64,000 bases of DNA, taken from positions 5,759,001 through 5,823,000 of the forward strand of contig NC_065423.1 of NCBI RefSeq assembly GCF_024362695.1. The letters are read 5' to 3'. Of the stretch, positions 27,601 through 42,600 are shown piece by piece. Position 1 is the first letter of the stretch. Each line of letters begins with the position of its first letter. The position numbers and the translations under genes were made by a program. Under the pieces are notes generated by a model, which had not been told where the DNA came from, made no database searches, and saw only the letters and a program-made list of their open reading frames with translations. Origin of the DNA: Pectinophora gossypiella (Eukaryota > Arthropoda > Insecta > Lepidoptera > Gelechiidae).

Positions 27601-30600
27601 TCGATTACCATCTATTTGCAATGGTCGAACTAAAAGACGTGAGTAAAATGTCCGAGCTTTCGTCCATAGCGACGAGTTTGACAATAGCATACGAATGCAG
27701 AACACGTTTCGCCAACCCCGTCAGGCCAGTTGACTCACTGTCGCGAACGAACCCACGCCAAAATACAAAGAAACACACTATAAATATACACACATAATCT
27801 GTGACTCTTGTAGCTACTGTTCTATGTATTTTTGTCCCTATAAACACATACTTAATAAAAGTAAAAATTCCATCGATTTTAAATGTCTAAAAACAATGTC
27901 GCGATGTCGTCAAACAAATTGATTAAACCTAAGGAAACATGTCCAGAAAATGAGGTTTATGTCCACGATCCACTAACAGAGGTAACTCGCTGTTTCGGAA
28001 CCGCGGCAGAAGATTCTCACTTATCCAACTCTTTGTAACAAAGTTTATTAGGTACAGCCAATAATAGTATCATTAATTACGGTCCAATATTGGCCATATG
28101 CAAGTAGAGCACGCAACAAGAAAGGAAAACACTTTTAAGCACACTGAGAAAATGTTATTTATTTACATTGTCTATCTTTATTCATATCTATACATTATAT
28201 GTATATACAAACTGATGTGTGCACAGCCCCAAGTAATCAAAGGAAATTTGCATCTACTGTTGATGCGAAGTTCTATAAGATGGATATGATGAACCTTATG
28301 GTGACAAGGGATCAGGCTATCGCCCATAATAATTTATTGTTCATCATATTAGAAAGGACACAATCCTTCTGACGATTTTTACGACATGCCCGAGAAGACA
28401 AGTAGCTGAACGAATTCTATGTCTTCTATTCATTCCCAATCCAGTAGAAGCTCGATAATTTCTCGGTCATTAAAATAGTGTACGGAATTTTTTGTCACAG
28501 CTATTCTGTTATTTTAGGTATTATTTCTGGCCTATTGTGAGTGGTTACATAATTGACCAGTAGCTAAGCGAATTCATTTAATAGTAATTATAGTACGAAA
28601 AAAAAATACGCTGAGGTAATTAAATGACGTGAATGAGGTAAATACAAACAAACCGTCAGCCTAGGGTCTATCTAGATATGAAGGTACCATTCCTGTACCT
28701 ATGAAGCAATATTGTGCATTATCCTTGGAAAATAATACACCTTTCCCATAATCATTTAAAATGTATTGGAACGCATTTCAAATACACGTATAATCATTAA
28801 TAAATTCAACCTTAACCTTTATCATTTAAGTACCAGTTCAAAACAAGCTGTAATTACACACGTTATTCAGCATAGGCCAGCCTTCACCTACCGATACCGA
28901 CTTGTACGTAGTCTGACACAATGCAACGAGAATTTCAAGTATCAAGATTGTATGACGGCCTTCAAAAACTTCTGCAAACACGCATTAGCTGACTTCATTA
29001 TAGAACGCATTCGGTACCTCAGTAAATCCTTCGTGATGTTTATATCAATTTATACATTGTTCGAGGTTTACGCGGTTACTATTATTATTAAAACACATAA
29101 TAACGAATTATTATCGCATTAATCCTTCGAATGCGGGAAACACTGATCAGGGCCACACACAATGTAAAAACTATTGTGCCTCTTATCTCACCAGATAAGA
29201 GGTTAAATCAGGAATATCAGACTATGACTTGATGTATATTTTTAGGTAGAGTATGGAATTGATAGAGAAACACAAAAACATAAATACTGTATCCCAATGG
29301 TGTAGAAGTACATCAATCGCAAGATGAACTAAGTACCTACACCCCACCGAGCTCCATAAAAACATGGTCATTTATCAAAGCAATATCTTACCTTTTAGGG
29401 TCTTTTTGTCGTAGTAAATAGATGTCCTAAAACGCAATTCGCAAGTTTTACAATTTTGCAATCATTATAAGTGTGAATTTAGCTAGTATTAGATTTTTGC
29501 AGTGGAGTAAGACAACGACCTCAAAAATAAAACAAGAAACATCAACTGTTCACCTTGTCTAAACTTAGATTTAGAATAATTTGGCAGTATATGCTAATAC
29601 CGAGATGTAACAAAGGTCAAATCTTGTTTGCAAATCACTTTTGAGCCTTGAAAAGTGACGAGTAAGTGTATCGTCCGAAGGATCTTGCTACATTAATATG
29701 AAATAGATAAAATAGACTAAAAATACAACTATAAATAAATAACCTTAACTTTTCGAACGCCGGAACGCAGATCTCAACCAGACACAATGTAAAGTCTAGT
29801 GTGTCTGGTATCTCGGCAGATGAGAGGTTAAATCTTCAAGTTGAACCCTTTTTGCACTTACAAATTAGGTAGGTAATGATTAGCAAACCTGCAAACTCTA
29901 GTCATTGACAAAGTAAATAAGTAACATAGTTTATCGCATTAGCAAATGATGTATTTACGTCTCTAAGAAATAGGTAAGGTAATAATTGTTTCAAAGTCAC
30001 AATATTTAAATTATTGTGCTTAGTCTAACCGAACTAACTGCGTTTAGAATTAGAACATTGTAATCTTATTTTATAGATTTACCAATTGCGATGAAGTAAT
30101 CAGACACTTCACATGGGAATGGTATACTTTTATTGGATGGAACTCCACGTACTTGATAACTCGATGCACGCTAACTCATGCTCGTTTGAATATAAACTCG
30201 AACTATAAAATTACAATGCACAGCGAAATTGAATCATACCTATTTGTAGATTTATAGATGTTAGAACGGAGATAAACACTTTATTATGTAGCTGGTATTA
30301 ATGATGGTAATATAGATCCAAGAAAGATAATGTTTGATAAATGACCATATTTCACGCCGATAAATCCGGCGCAACAGCTGTTTTGTGCTTATGTTATGTA
30401 TATTACCTTAAAAATATGTTATGTAGGTATACAACATGATAGCATAATTGCAGATTGTATTAAATCAAAACTGCGAATGAAGTCAGTTAATAAAAATATA
30501 ATTCAAGCAGATAGCTGCACACACATATAGCTGTGATACAGACAGATAGCTGTGAGTAGCCGTTTATATCCCAGGTAAACGTCAACAGTAGACAGTTTAA

Positions 30601-33600
30601 TATTTAAACGTCAATGCCTATATACTACAATTATTATAGTAAGTATTATAGATCGGCAGATATTACAAACAGGCCCTGTCAAGTGGTCAGGGCAACTTTG
30701 CTCATTTACTTGAACTAAACCACCTATCGTAACATACCATACCAATCGACCATGTATAAATTGTATAAGACGATTTCTACCGCTAAGGTATTTCAATTAT
30801 TATTTATGATAAGAAAGAAGTTGTTTGTTATAAAGAAATACCTTTATTATTTTATTACTTTTTTCTTCTACACTACCGGAATTAGGACCCTTTCATCATA
30901 TCTCCTTTCATGGTGTAGGCATATAACATGATTTGGAGTAAGAGGTTTTCTATTTGTATCTCTATTATAACTACTCGTACCTTATAAATTCAGATCCAGA
31001 GAAGAAGCAATATCTCTTTTTTTATTTGATATACTTAGATGTATAGATGGTATTGCCAAGTAATGTAAAAGTGAAGTAGATAAGAATGTCATCACTGTAG
31101 TCACGATTACACTAATACATAATGCATGGACTATTTGGCCAGGATTGGTGCGTACGACATCAATAAGTAATACAAGTAACATGCAACTAGTCTGAGAAAG
31201 GGCAACTGTGACCTTGAAAGCAGACTGGGTCAAACTTAGCGCAATGCATATTATTGAACGCCGCTCGTTACGGAACAGTTTCGAATCGATTCTAATCGGT
31301 AAGCAAGCCTAAACGAATTACATAGCCGGTGTAATAAACGAATTATTTTTTCTTGCATTTCAATTGCATGCTGCTATTGCGGATAGAAATAAGATTATAT
31401 TGAGATACCTACGCGTAGCGCAGAGTATTTAAATTTAAGTATATTCGATGATCTTATCTTATAGAAATGTCAACTGTGTCCTGTGTTCCAAAAGTTAAAG
31501 TTAAATGGAAGGTCCAACGGTCCAAAATAATATCCTTGTAACTACTACCGTAGCGAATTAGGGGTATGTTCACTTACCTAAAAAGTCAGAAAGGGATTTG
31601 GTTTGATCCCTCTTTCGTCATATGTAAATAAATTATAGGAAGACTACACACTTGTTGGAAAAAATAAGCAGTCGGCATTTTTACATCATTGTATTATTTT
31701 ACACTATCATGAGTCGGTGCGCAAACAAACGCCACGGCGTGTATCACTTGTATAAATCAATTAATCAATAAATCTATTAGTTCAACAGAACAGGTTACAG
31801 GTACAGGTACAGGTTTCTGAACCGGCGTGCGTATATGAAGCGATTGATGAATGTAGAGGAAGCAAGAGAAGTGTATGGAATGATAGAAGCAAATGGAATT
31901 CTAGTCTCTGCTTACCACGGTGGGAAATAGGCGTGAGTTTATGTATGTATGTATGTGTTCAACAGAATATTCTATCATTTCTAACATGTCTAAAGAGTAC
32001 GGGCAAGAGCTAACTCAATGTACAATATCTAACTCAATGTACCTACATTTGTGGTTTTATGTCATTTCGGTAACTTTTCCTACTGTCCTATTTAAGTTAC
32101 CATTATGGAAAAACATTAGACTATTGTTTTCGCCTGTCGATCTTTAGTGCGGTGGTACCAACCAACAAGAATAGGAGTTCGTAGTTATACTAGTTACTAG
32201 TGTAATCACGAGGAAAGAGGATATACGAAGACCTATTCACAGTTCAATGACCAATATCGGAAATAGCGGTGACAGAAATGACCCCTAATATATTGTTTAC
32301 AAATTAAAGAATACCTAAAACAAGTAAATTTATAAATCATCATCATCATCACCAGCCCATTAACGTCCCCACTGCGGGGGCACGGGCCTTCCCTATGGAT
32401 GGGTAGGGAGATCGGGCCTTAAACCACCGCGCGGGCCCAATGCGGATTGGTGGTTATTAACGACTGCTGATGCAGCCGGGACCAACGGCTTAACGTGCCT
32501 TCCGAAGCACGGAGGAGCTCGAGATGACAACATTTTTTTTGTGGTCACCCATCCTATGACCGGCCTTTGCGAAAGTTGTTTAACTTCAATAATCGTATAC
32601 CGAGCGTGTTTACCGCTGCGCCACCGAGCTCCAAAATTTATAAATATAAGAACAATATTTCAAGTAGAAGAAATGTTAATTAGACGTTAATATTGTATAT
32701 TAAACACAACATAACATAAGCTTACAAATTGGCACATCCATTACAAGATGAACCAAGTACGCACACTTCACCGAACTTTGTTTATGAAATTACACAATTT
32801 GTCTATTGCGCGGACCAACGTTGCTAACAATCAACATAATATGCTTCATTCACACAGAAGCTTGTGGTGAATAGGCACAACAACACAATGTAATTGATAG
32901 CCTATTGTTTAATTTATAATTATTTTGTGGCTGGGTATGATTGGCGACATTTCTACCAAGGCTCTACATATTTTCGTAACGCGCTGTGTTTGCAACTGGT
33001 ATATTTATTCGCATTAAATAGAGGAATGAGTGTTTTATCATCTAGCATAGAATAAAGATTTATATTACATCTAGGTCGTGATACTGCTGTAGTTATTTTT
33101 GTGGACACTATGAATCTTGTGGATCTATTTATATCGTCATAACATGTCATGAACTAATGAGCGGACGTTGGTGTGTGAATTGACATATTATCTCTGTTTG
33201 CAAACATACTTATATTAAAAGTTGAATAAACTATACGAACAAAAAGTAGGTGTACCTACTCACAGATAGGACAGAGCTTGTCTTATCTGTAACTTTGTAT
33301 ATTATTTAAAAATATCAAGCAATCATATTTGTTCTTTGCCCGCAGATATCACGAAAACAACTGGGTACCGCTGAGTTGACTGGTATCTACATCATAATCG
33401 CTGGGGCTCTACGTATTGCGGATATGAGGAGGACAGACACTATGGAGCCGATATCAGTAGCCGCCGTGACTGCTGTGCTGTCTATGATCGTTACAGGTGC
33501 TTATTATTGTTGAATTCCATCAATTCGCAATTGCAAAGTAACCAGCCAAAAATAAGGAATAATTAATAATTAATGGTTATTAGGATGTCATTTTCACATC

Positions 33601-36600
33601 TGTCGGTATTAGTAAGTACTACCCGATACAGCGAGTAGTATTAAGTACGTTACAACGTACTCGCTTGGGCTGCTCGCGACTACCCTGTATTTTTATGAAA
33701 ATAATATTTAATAGCGGTATTAAATCAGAACAAGGGGGCTAAAAAGCCACATCGCAGTAATTCATCTAAAAAGCAATATTGCAATTTGAGATTTGCGCAT
33801 ATAAAAGTAAGTCCGCAATGCAAACAAATGTCAAATAGCATTATTGCTTTTTTAGATGTGGCCTTTTTAAATCAAATCAAATTAATTTATTTGCATCAAA
33901 TGTGGTACATAAAGGTTTTAACCACCTAATACTCGTTAAAAAAGAAATTTCCGTCAGCCAAAACGACTTAAGATATTTTACAAATTCACCCAGTGCACAC
34001 CGTTACATCAAACCCACACGCATTAATTCGTGGCATATGTAACAAAAATGTGAAAAAATGTGGATATTTGCGTAATAAGTGATTAATTATCGTGAAAAGT
34101 GAAATGCAAACGTTAAATGGTTCCGCGGTGGAAGTTAAGCGTTATATGCACTTTTGAGCACGAACATCGCAAACAAATCACGAATCACTATAGATACATA
34201 GGATCTTATACATATAAAATATATTTTCTCTGTCAACTGAAAAGCACGTTCGTACCATGTAGAAAACGCTTATAAAATCTGAATTCAAATCATATTCAAT
34301 ATGGCATTTACAACTACGGACATAATTATAGAAATAAGCGTGATTCTTCTCTAGAAGAAGAAGAAGAAGCGGGAATGACAGTTACTGCCAAGTTTTCTGT
34401 TCACCCACAGCCCATAAATTTCCAAATACTTAAAACACCCAGTACATTCTTCAGTGCCACGTTCGAGTTCAAAGTTCGCTAATGTTACACATACGAACAA
34501 CATTGTTCTGTTACACATCGCATAACGTTACAAAGTTGTTCGGACTTGCGTATTGTGTACACGTCTTTGCGTCTGGATTGCGAGCCGGAAACTAGAGTAA
34601 GAAAATCAGCCACAGAAGTTGCGCGAACTAGCTATTAATTGCAGAGCCACGTATTGTAATAATCAATTTTAATTATAAATTCTTTTCATAGCTTCAGTAA
34701 AAATATATTTAAAAAAAAATAGAATTTATACATGTTAATGTAAAGATTACCTTATTAGCACGAAAATAATTTACTAACAAATTAGTTATTTAGTTCCAAG
34801 CTGATAAAACTAAAATATTATATTAATTGCATAGCGCAACAAATAGAGTTCCGTTGCCCTTCGCAGTTTCAGAGAGCACTTAAAGAATACCTTGGCAATG
34901 TTGTATGGCTATGTCCAACCTTAACCCACAAAGACATTTTAAACTGTGTCACTCTCTATTGTAAAACACGTTACATCTTCATATACACTCATAATATATT
35001 TAGTTACTTCTAAGTGAAATATGTAAAAAATGTATCTTCGAAATAATACAATTTTTATAATTATAAACAGTTATAATTATTAAATATATTAAGAATTACG
35101 CCAGCTGTCGCACTATGCCACTAAACAGGTCATACAAAATGAGCGAGAAGAGCGCGACGGCAGCTAGTATAGCGACGACCCTGTATCCAGGAGTAGGGTC
35201 CCGGAACTCGTAGCACAGCGCGTGGAACTTCCTGCCAGTCTCGGCGCACAGCGAGCCCGGCTTGCCGACCACGTACACCGGCTCATCCATATCACAACGA
35301 GAGTTCAGTTCCTCTTGGAACGTGTATCGAGTTACTAAACGTGCAACCCTACTAATCGATCCATTAGAAAAATCACCTATGACTTTTCTAGACCAATTTT
35401 CTTCGTACATTCTTTGCACAGCATCAAGTCCCCATTCCTCCATAAACGGCACGCCTACAACTCGGTCAAATGTAGACCGTGAATGACTTAAAGTGACTGT
35501 TGTTGATTGCTGTACAAGATCGATGCCTAGCCTCCTTAAGAATTTATCACTCATGATATTAAGCTTTCCCAATGTTTGGCTGCCTTCATAAGCTATTAAA
35601 CCACAAAAATACTTCTTCTCAATAAAAAATTGTGCGCCCGGAGCGAAGTTACATACAACTCTAATATCGCCGTTGGACTTTTCTGCATAAGCACATCCTA
35701 TTTTGAAAGTTTTCGCCCAAATCAATTGGACTAAGTTATACGTCGATACTTCAATATGTCCACATTTGACATCTGTTACAGACAGGTTGTTGCCCGCGCT
35801 CCAGTACCAGGCGTGCAGGCATCCAATTACGGGGTGAACGGAACATTCAATTTCTGGAGTGCTGTCAAAGGATTAAAATAGTTAAAACTTAATAGGTAAA
35901 CAAACAAATGAAAGCATAGATAAGAAAGATAAGTAGATATGCAATAATGTGTAAAATTACCAGAGAAAATATAATAATGATTTTACCATACACTACTAAA
36001 ATCTTCCATATCTGCACAGCAACTTTTTGCCCGTTTAGTGCATTCCAGCTGAGAAACGTGAAGATCATTGAGAGCTACGCAGGGAGCCGGGCCCGGCAAA
36101 CACTGACGAAGCCATCGCTCAGCCATTATTTGGAGATCGTAGTCGTAGAGAACTTGCTTCATGTTTGCAGCAGGCGGCAGAAAAGGATACTCACTCTCTG
36201 AACCTTTGGCAACATGATTTCTCATAGAATTTAATATATTAATGAGAGCAAGTTGTTCCCAAAACGTCATTGTCTTCACGACGTATTTTTTGTCACAATT
36301 AAATGCGTTTTCATTGCTTGGAAAGAGGCACAGTGTATGATCACCATAGCAAGGTGCCATTGAACACCATTTATCATTTGAGCGAGACAATTTAAAAACA
36401 GGTCTTACGTCTTCCTCTGGTCTGTAATCATATTTAACGTTTTTTAAAAGAACAGGATATGTACGAAATACTTCCGACAAATTTTGGATTTCAATGTTCC
36501 CATGAAGAAGAGGCAGTTTCCAACAAGGCAATCGTTCTGGGACATACCACGTGTTCAAGTTGGTTTGATCCACAACATCTCCTCCAATCTCTATATGTTC

Positions 36601-39600
36601 TGCAGCTGGTTCTAGGTTATAAAATTCGTTTGCTGGTAATACGATTGTGGTTTGATTGTTATATTTTGTTCTACTTTTTAAAATATTATTCTTGTTCGTG
36701 GATTTTTCCCCGCGAATCACATTTGAAACAAGATGCAGTCCCAATTTAGGGTGAATTTTTATGCTCTCATTCGTTCGGTCGTAATCAAGGTTTGTTTCGT
36801 CATCTGAATAACTATAATCCGTATTAATGCCCAGTTTCCGAGTTTGTATATCACTCTGTGTGTATTGACTATTATTGAGGTCCTCAGGAACTAAATATTC
36901 CCCAATTCCAAAGCTTGATTGAACAAACGATAGTAAAATTAAAATATTTAACATCAGCGATGCCATTTTTACTGCTGTCAGTTTCGTTTTAGGCCTACTA
37001 GAGTAGACATTATAATGATTTAACAAAACTTACAGAGTTGTTTAGACAAAAACCATGCGACAACGTGAACGTACGGTCACGAGTACTAATATGTATACAC
37101 TTTGATACCATGTGACATTAACTTTTTTGACAAATTAAATCGTAAGTATCGTTAAATTTCAATATGACAGTGAGACAGGGTTTTAAAGTGGGTACATGAT
37201 ATTACTCATGATATTACTCATGACTGTACACTATTTATGAGAAGCAAGAATAAAATATATACAATTATTATTGATTATAATTTTGGCACAATGTATATTG
37301 TTACAGTATTATGTATGTGTTATATTGCAACTGTTAAAGGGGACAGGTTAGTGTCGCTTTCAAAAACGCTGATTTACCGGCTGTGAACACTGGAAATCCG
37401 CATGTGACTCCACCATTAGCAAACAATGTGATTGTAATTCAAACTTTCCTGACATTCATATTTTATCTACAAAATGAGATTTAATACCTTCATTATAGGG
37501 ACGTAATTCGATGGAAATATGTTATTTTAACAATCAAGCGTCAGTTGTCGGCCTTACTAAGTTATGAATAGTGTTAAGGCCATCGACACAGAGTAATAAA
37601 TAACGCAAATAAGAGAACATACAACTACTGTCCGACTGAACATTCGGTTTCGTTTTCGATGCGGTGCTAAATTGATTTCCGTTTAGTTTTGTTTTCGGCA
37701 GAAAATCCGCCCAAACTACGAACTAAACGGAATCTAAGATCGTTAGCTGTTATGGCCTTCAGACGCGATCGGCGCAGTGCAGGATGACGAGTCGAGGACA
37801 CTTTGCCTATACTTATTTCATTTTAATTTTATATGTATTAATAGTATTCATTTTATACGCCCTTATTAATAGGCTGTTTGGGTTTGGGATCCATATAAAA
37901 AGGCATGGACTATTAATGTGAACAGAGCCATAACCACAGATTAGGTACTACGTAAACATAACTAGAGCCGATCAGCCACAGAATTTTTCATGTCGTATCT
38001 CCACGAGTAAGCTTATTATTTCCTTTCGTGTTCCAGGCGTGTCATCCCTGCAATGCTATCAGTGTCACATCAACCCACCTCCGGGCCACTATTACAACAC
38101 TACTAAGCGACTGTGTATGAACTTCGACTATTCGAAAGACTTCATCGTCGACTGCCCCTACTCTACCTTCTGTGTCAAACAGGAGTTTTATCTGAACTTA
38201 CTGAATGGAGGTAAGTGTTGCGTCTGACGTGTGGCTATCTTACGTTTTAACGTAGACCTATTCGTTTTATCCTGAAATGTTTATATTCGTCATATTTTCC
38301 ATTGGCATATTTATAAATAATTAACGCTGGATTTCAGATATAAATTAATGACATAAAAGTGAAGATGAAACTAGTTGGTATAGAATTGCATAAGTGTAAT
38401 TGAAGTTGCAGAAATCGTTCTGGTATATATTATATTCTCAAATAAGTTATTGTACTTTCCAGAGCGGGTAGACGCCACTCTCCGGGATTGCGCACCTCAG
38501 AAACATGAGTACCAGGATTACAAGAACGGGCAGTGGTCGCCCAAAATGGAGATCCTCGAACCGTATCGCGAGGGCTGTGAAGACGTCGACGACAAGGGGC
38601 AACGAACCACACCCACCCGGTACTTGCCTTATATGTTTACATAATGAAGAGCAATATCAAGCTGTGGGTGTAGAAAAATAAACTAAAAGCATTGATCAAC
38701 GACATTGGGTTGTTTCAATCAAACAATATAATATTAACTGTAAATAATTGCAACACTTCACAATGAAACATAAAAGTTTTTTTTTACTTTGCCCACAAAA
38801 ATCTGCGAAGAACATGGACGAACAGTATTCAACTTTAATTAAATATTTATAGAATTTATTATAAAACGAATCATGTACTTACGAAGTAAATGTCATTACC
38901 CGTCGCGAAGCCTTGCGATTTGTTAGTTTATGCGCTAAATCGTCATTCATTAGCTGTTGGTTTAACTCTATCAGATAGTATATCAAACAATAATGGTTGT
39001 ATTACATTTCAGATACTGCTACTGCCGAAGCGACCTATGCAACTCATCTCCAACGACAAACCACGAAGGATACACGGACATCATGGGTGTGATAGTGGTG
39101 TTCAACCTCATGAAGTACATTAACAGCCTCAGGTAGTGACTGTGACTAGTGGACCTTCCAGTGCCAACATGTAGGCTATGATTGCTATGATACAATACGA
39201 GGTTGTGACTGCCAGTCTGTCGGTAAGAGTGAACATTACCAGTTTATGAGTGAAAGGTAATGGGGAGCATCCAGCCACATTATATAGCTTTGTTTTATTT
39301 TTTAAATGTCCAGTGTATTAGTGAATAAATGATTATATTTATCTGTAAATAGCAAGTTATAATCCAGTTAAGTTAAGTCATAGTCAAGCCTACACTGAAA
39401 GGAATAAGATTGCATATTTACTTCAATATGTTACTCATAATTATACGTATCGTGAGCCAAAAGTTACTTGATTCTACTTGCAAGGAGTTTTGGAATATAC
39501 CTATTACTTATATTGGATCTAAACCTTCAATTTATAATCTTTGAAATATTCAATTTATAATTTCTCTATGGATGTTCCTCGGCTATACGACTCAAAATTG

Positions 39601-42600
39601 TGATATTGACGAATGAATGTATTCCAAAGGGACCAATCTTTAGAATTAAGATATATTGTATATATTTAAAAATAATCTAATAAAATAGATAGACAATTTA
39701 ATTAAAAGCTAGAAGGTACTTCGGCTCAGAAAAACTGAGTATGTATCTATGGTACTATTACCGTTTATCGCAGATACGATGAGAATTCCGGTGTATAAAA
39801 TCATTTGTTTAGATATTGGTGTGATGTTTTTTTACTTCATTTTATAATTAATTATATTGAGTAAAGCAGAATATTGCGTGTTGTACCTAATTTAATGCAC
39901 ATTACATAAAGTATATACCTATTTATTACCTAGTATTTGTGTCGGAATTGTTTGTTCTGTAAAAAACGGGACCTGTCAAATCGTCTGAATAGGTAAGCGG
40001 ACCTTGTGAAAAGCGGGATAACGATAGGGAGATGATTTTTGTCGGAATTTAACAGTATTTAAATTACAAGAAGGAAGTATCTACAGTAATAGTGAAATGA
40101 GTAACATAAGCTCACGACTATATCACAATTGGGATAATGAGAAGTACATCCTAAGTACCCACACCTGACCAAGCTTTCTTTGCTTTTTGTTTAGACCAAC
40201 GTGATAGATGGTGAGCCGTATCGCTGCCTATAATGGTCGAGCCAATTGTTTGTGAAAACTGCACTTGATAAATTAATAACTTATTGGTACAAATCCGGGG
40301 GAGTCTAGTAGGAGAAATTAGTAGTGTAAGAAAATTTGGATTTAAAAGTTAAATACGTCATAACTAGCTGAAAATTTGCATACGCACTTTGACTTTTTGT
40401 CTACACCTAACCTAAGTAAGTGAACAGTGTGACTGAGTAGAAGTACCTACCTACGCCTAGTCTCATAAAATGAGAGTTTAAAGTTTTATACTAATTTTAG
40501 TTTAAAATGTATATATTTACTGAGATCATGTTTGGAAAAAAGATGTTATTAAAATTGAATACTTAATTTTAAATAACACGAAGTAATTTGTAAATTATTT
40601 AAGTACGAACATTTTTGGTGCAAATTGTTTCAACGATGATAAAATAAATCAATTAATTATTTAAAATGCGTTTTAATAAGCTATAAATATGAAAAGCTTT
40701 GAAAGGAATGTGACGCAGCGCAAAATGAAGGAAATCGACGACCATGCCGCCGCCGGCTGGGTCGGTATCGGGGTCCTGAAGTGTTTGTTGTCGTGGGCTC
40801 ACTGGCCGTCTCTTATGGTTAAAGTAATCGGGATGTTAGGATAGAATATTGCATCTTTCGGACGCCGATATTTTTCAGGAGATACCGTCCCTAAGCGGGA
40901 TGTATTCGGAAGCCGCAACTACCAGGGGATTTGGGTACGGCGTAGAATCAAAGAAATGTATAGAAACTGATTTGAGCCATTACAAAATGGAAAGGAGACC
41001 TAGATTAATGTGCAGATTTTCAAGCACATTACACAAGGAACCACAGGTCTCCCGTGTGCCGTGGCTTTTCAAATGAAATGATATTGCATCACTTGTGGCT
41101 GTAGCTGGTGGATTAGTCAGGGACTTGCCTGAGTCAAGACCACTCCGGCATAGGTCATGACCGGAAGGCACTTTGCTCCTAAGGATAATTTACTAAAAAC
41201 CGACTAAGAGAATATGTCATCGGCGTATATGTATACTTCTCATTAATTCATATTAGAACTCCAATAACAATTGGCGACTTGTGGTTACACATACCTAATA
41301 GGTACGTAAATATACTCATATTTAAGTAATTCTAGAGTAGTATCTATTCAAAATATATTCGTATTACAAAATAAAACTATCTTCTCTACTTATTTGAAAT
41401 AACATTATATTTGGAAATAGAATTATATAATTCCTACATATACCTGTCACGAGTTAAGCTGTCGCACTATGCCACTAAACAGGTCATACAAAATGAGCGA
41501 GAAGAGCGCGACGGCAGCTAGTATAGCAACGACCCTGTATCCAGGAGTAGGGTCCCGGAACTCGTAGCACAGCGCGTGGAACTTCCTACCAGTCTCGGCG
41601 CACAGCGAGCCCGGCTTGCCGACCACGTACACCGGCTCATCCATATCACAACGAGAGTTCAGTTCCTCTTGGAACGTGTATCGAGTTACTAAACGCGCAA
41701 CCCTACTAATCGATCCATTAGAAAAATCACCTATGACTTTTCTAGACCAATGTTCATCGTACATTTTTAGCAAACTTGCTAGTCCCCATGCGAACGCAAA
41801 AGGGTGTTCTCTCACATCAGCGTTAAATGTATGTGGTGAAAAATTTCGCTTCATGTGAGGTAAAGATTCGACTGTTGTCGATTGTTCTGTAAGATCGATG
41901 CCTAGCCTCCTTAAGAATTTATCATTCAAGATATCTCCTTTTCCCAATATATCATTGCCTTCATAGGTTACTAAACCACAAAAATACTTCTTCTCAATAA
42001 AAAATTGTGCGCCCGGAGCGAAGTTACATACAACTCTAATATCGCCGTTGGACTTTTCTGCATAAGCACATCCTATTTTGAAAGTTTTCGCCCAAATCAA
42101 TTGGACTAAGTTATACGTCGATACTTCAATATGTCCACATTTGACATCTGTCACAGACAGGTTGTTGCCCGCGCTCCAGTACCAGGCGTGCAGGCATCCA
42201 ATCACGGGATGAACGGAACATTCAATTTCTGGCTTGCTGTCAAAGGATTACATTAGTTACGACAAATATTGAATTAAACTTAATATGTACGAAAACTCAG
42301 AAAATACTAAATATTTAAGCAATTCATGTTTCGATTATGTACTATGAAAAGCATACATCGCGGGACGCTATAATTGAACCGATAGAATAAGGGGCCTTTC
42401 AGACCATGTTCCTCAAAAAATACAGATGGCGCTGTATGACTCCAACGTGACTATAATTACCTAGTTTCTCATTGCTCTTTACATAATTATAAAAACATTA
42501 ATGTAAGACCTCTGCCAAAAATCGTAGAGAACGCGGCCTGGAAAGACCCTCATTGGTTTATTTAACGCGTAGCCAATAGGTTTGGTCCATTTATCGCAAC

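Larger units (their letters stand above)
16801..33423. other. Left part of ANKFY1 intron 4: no gene found
   Basis: About 16.6 kb of AT-rich intronic DNA. Open frames here are short and lack recognisable domains or a splice context. What can be recognised is repetitive: SINEs (19,141-19,472 and 32,338-32,633), a CRE-repeat copy (19,962-20,194), hairpin elements (25,924, 29,124 and 29,750), a SINE tail (25,640-25,832), an inverted repeat (26,078-26,189) and a duplicated block (27,311 and 28,586). A GC-richer frame at 23,223-23,483 is not recognised. Confidence 0.6.
39137..41446. other. Gene-free stretch between Ly6 gene 1 and CAP copy 2
   Basis: 3' UTR of Ly6 gene 1 (AATAAA at 39,324), then AT-rich DNA with a SINE tail (39,952-40,036), a repeat related to others at 27,237, 29,290, 32,740 and 45,280 (40,125-40,260), and a block at about 40,717-40,842 shared with 58,547-58,672. 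The 40,850-41,170 segment is GC-richer and not recognised. Confidence 0.5.

Noticed and set aside
30982..31233. Minus-strand hydrophobic frame of 83 residues resembling a membrane protein
   Set aside because: Hydrophobicity is expected from AT-rich DNA; no conserved motif or neighbouring exon.
34350..34372. GAA-rich run as a coding or regulatory tract
   Set aside because: A short simple repeat only.
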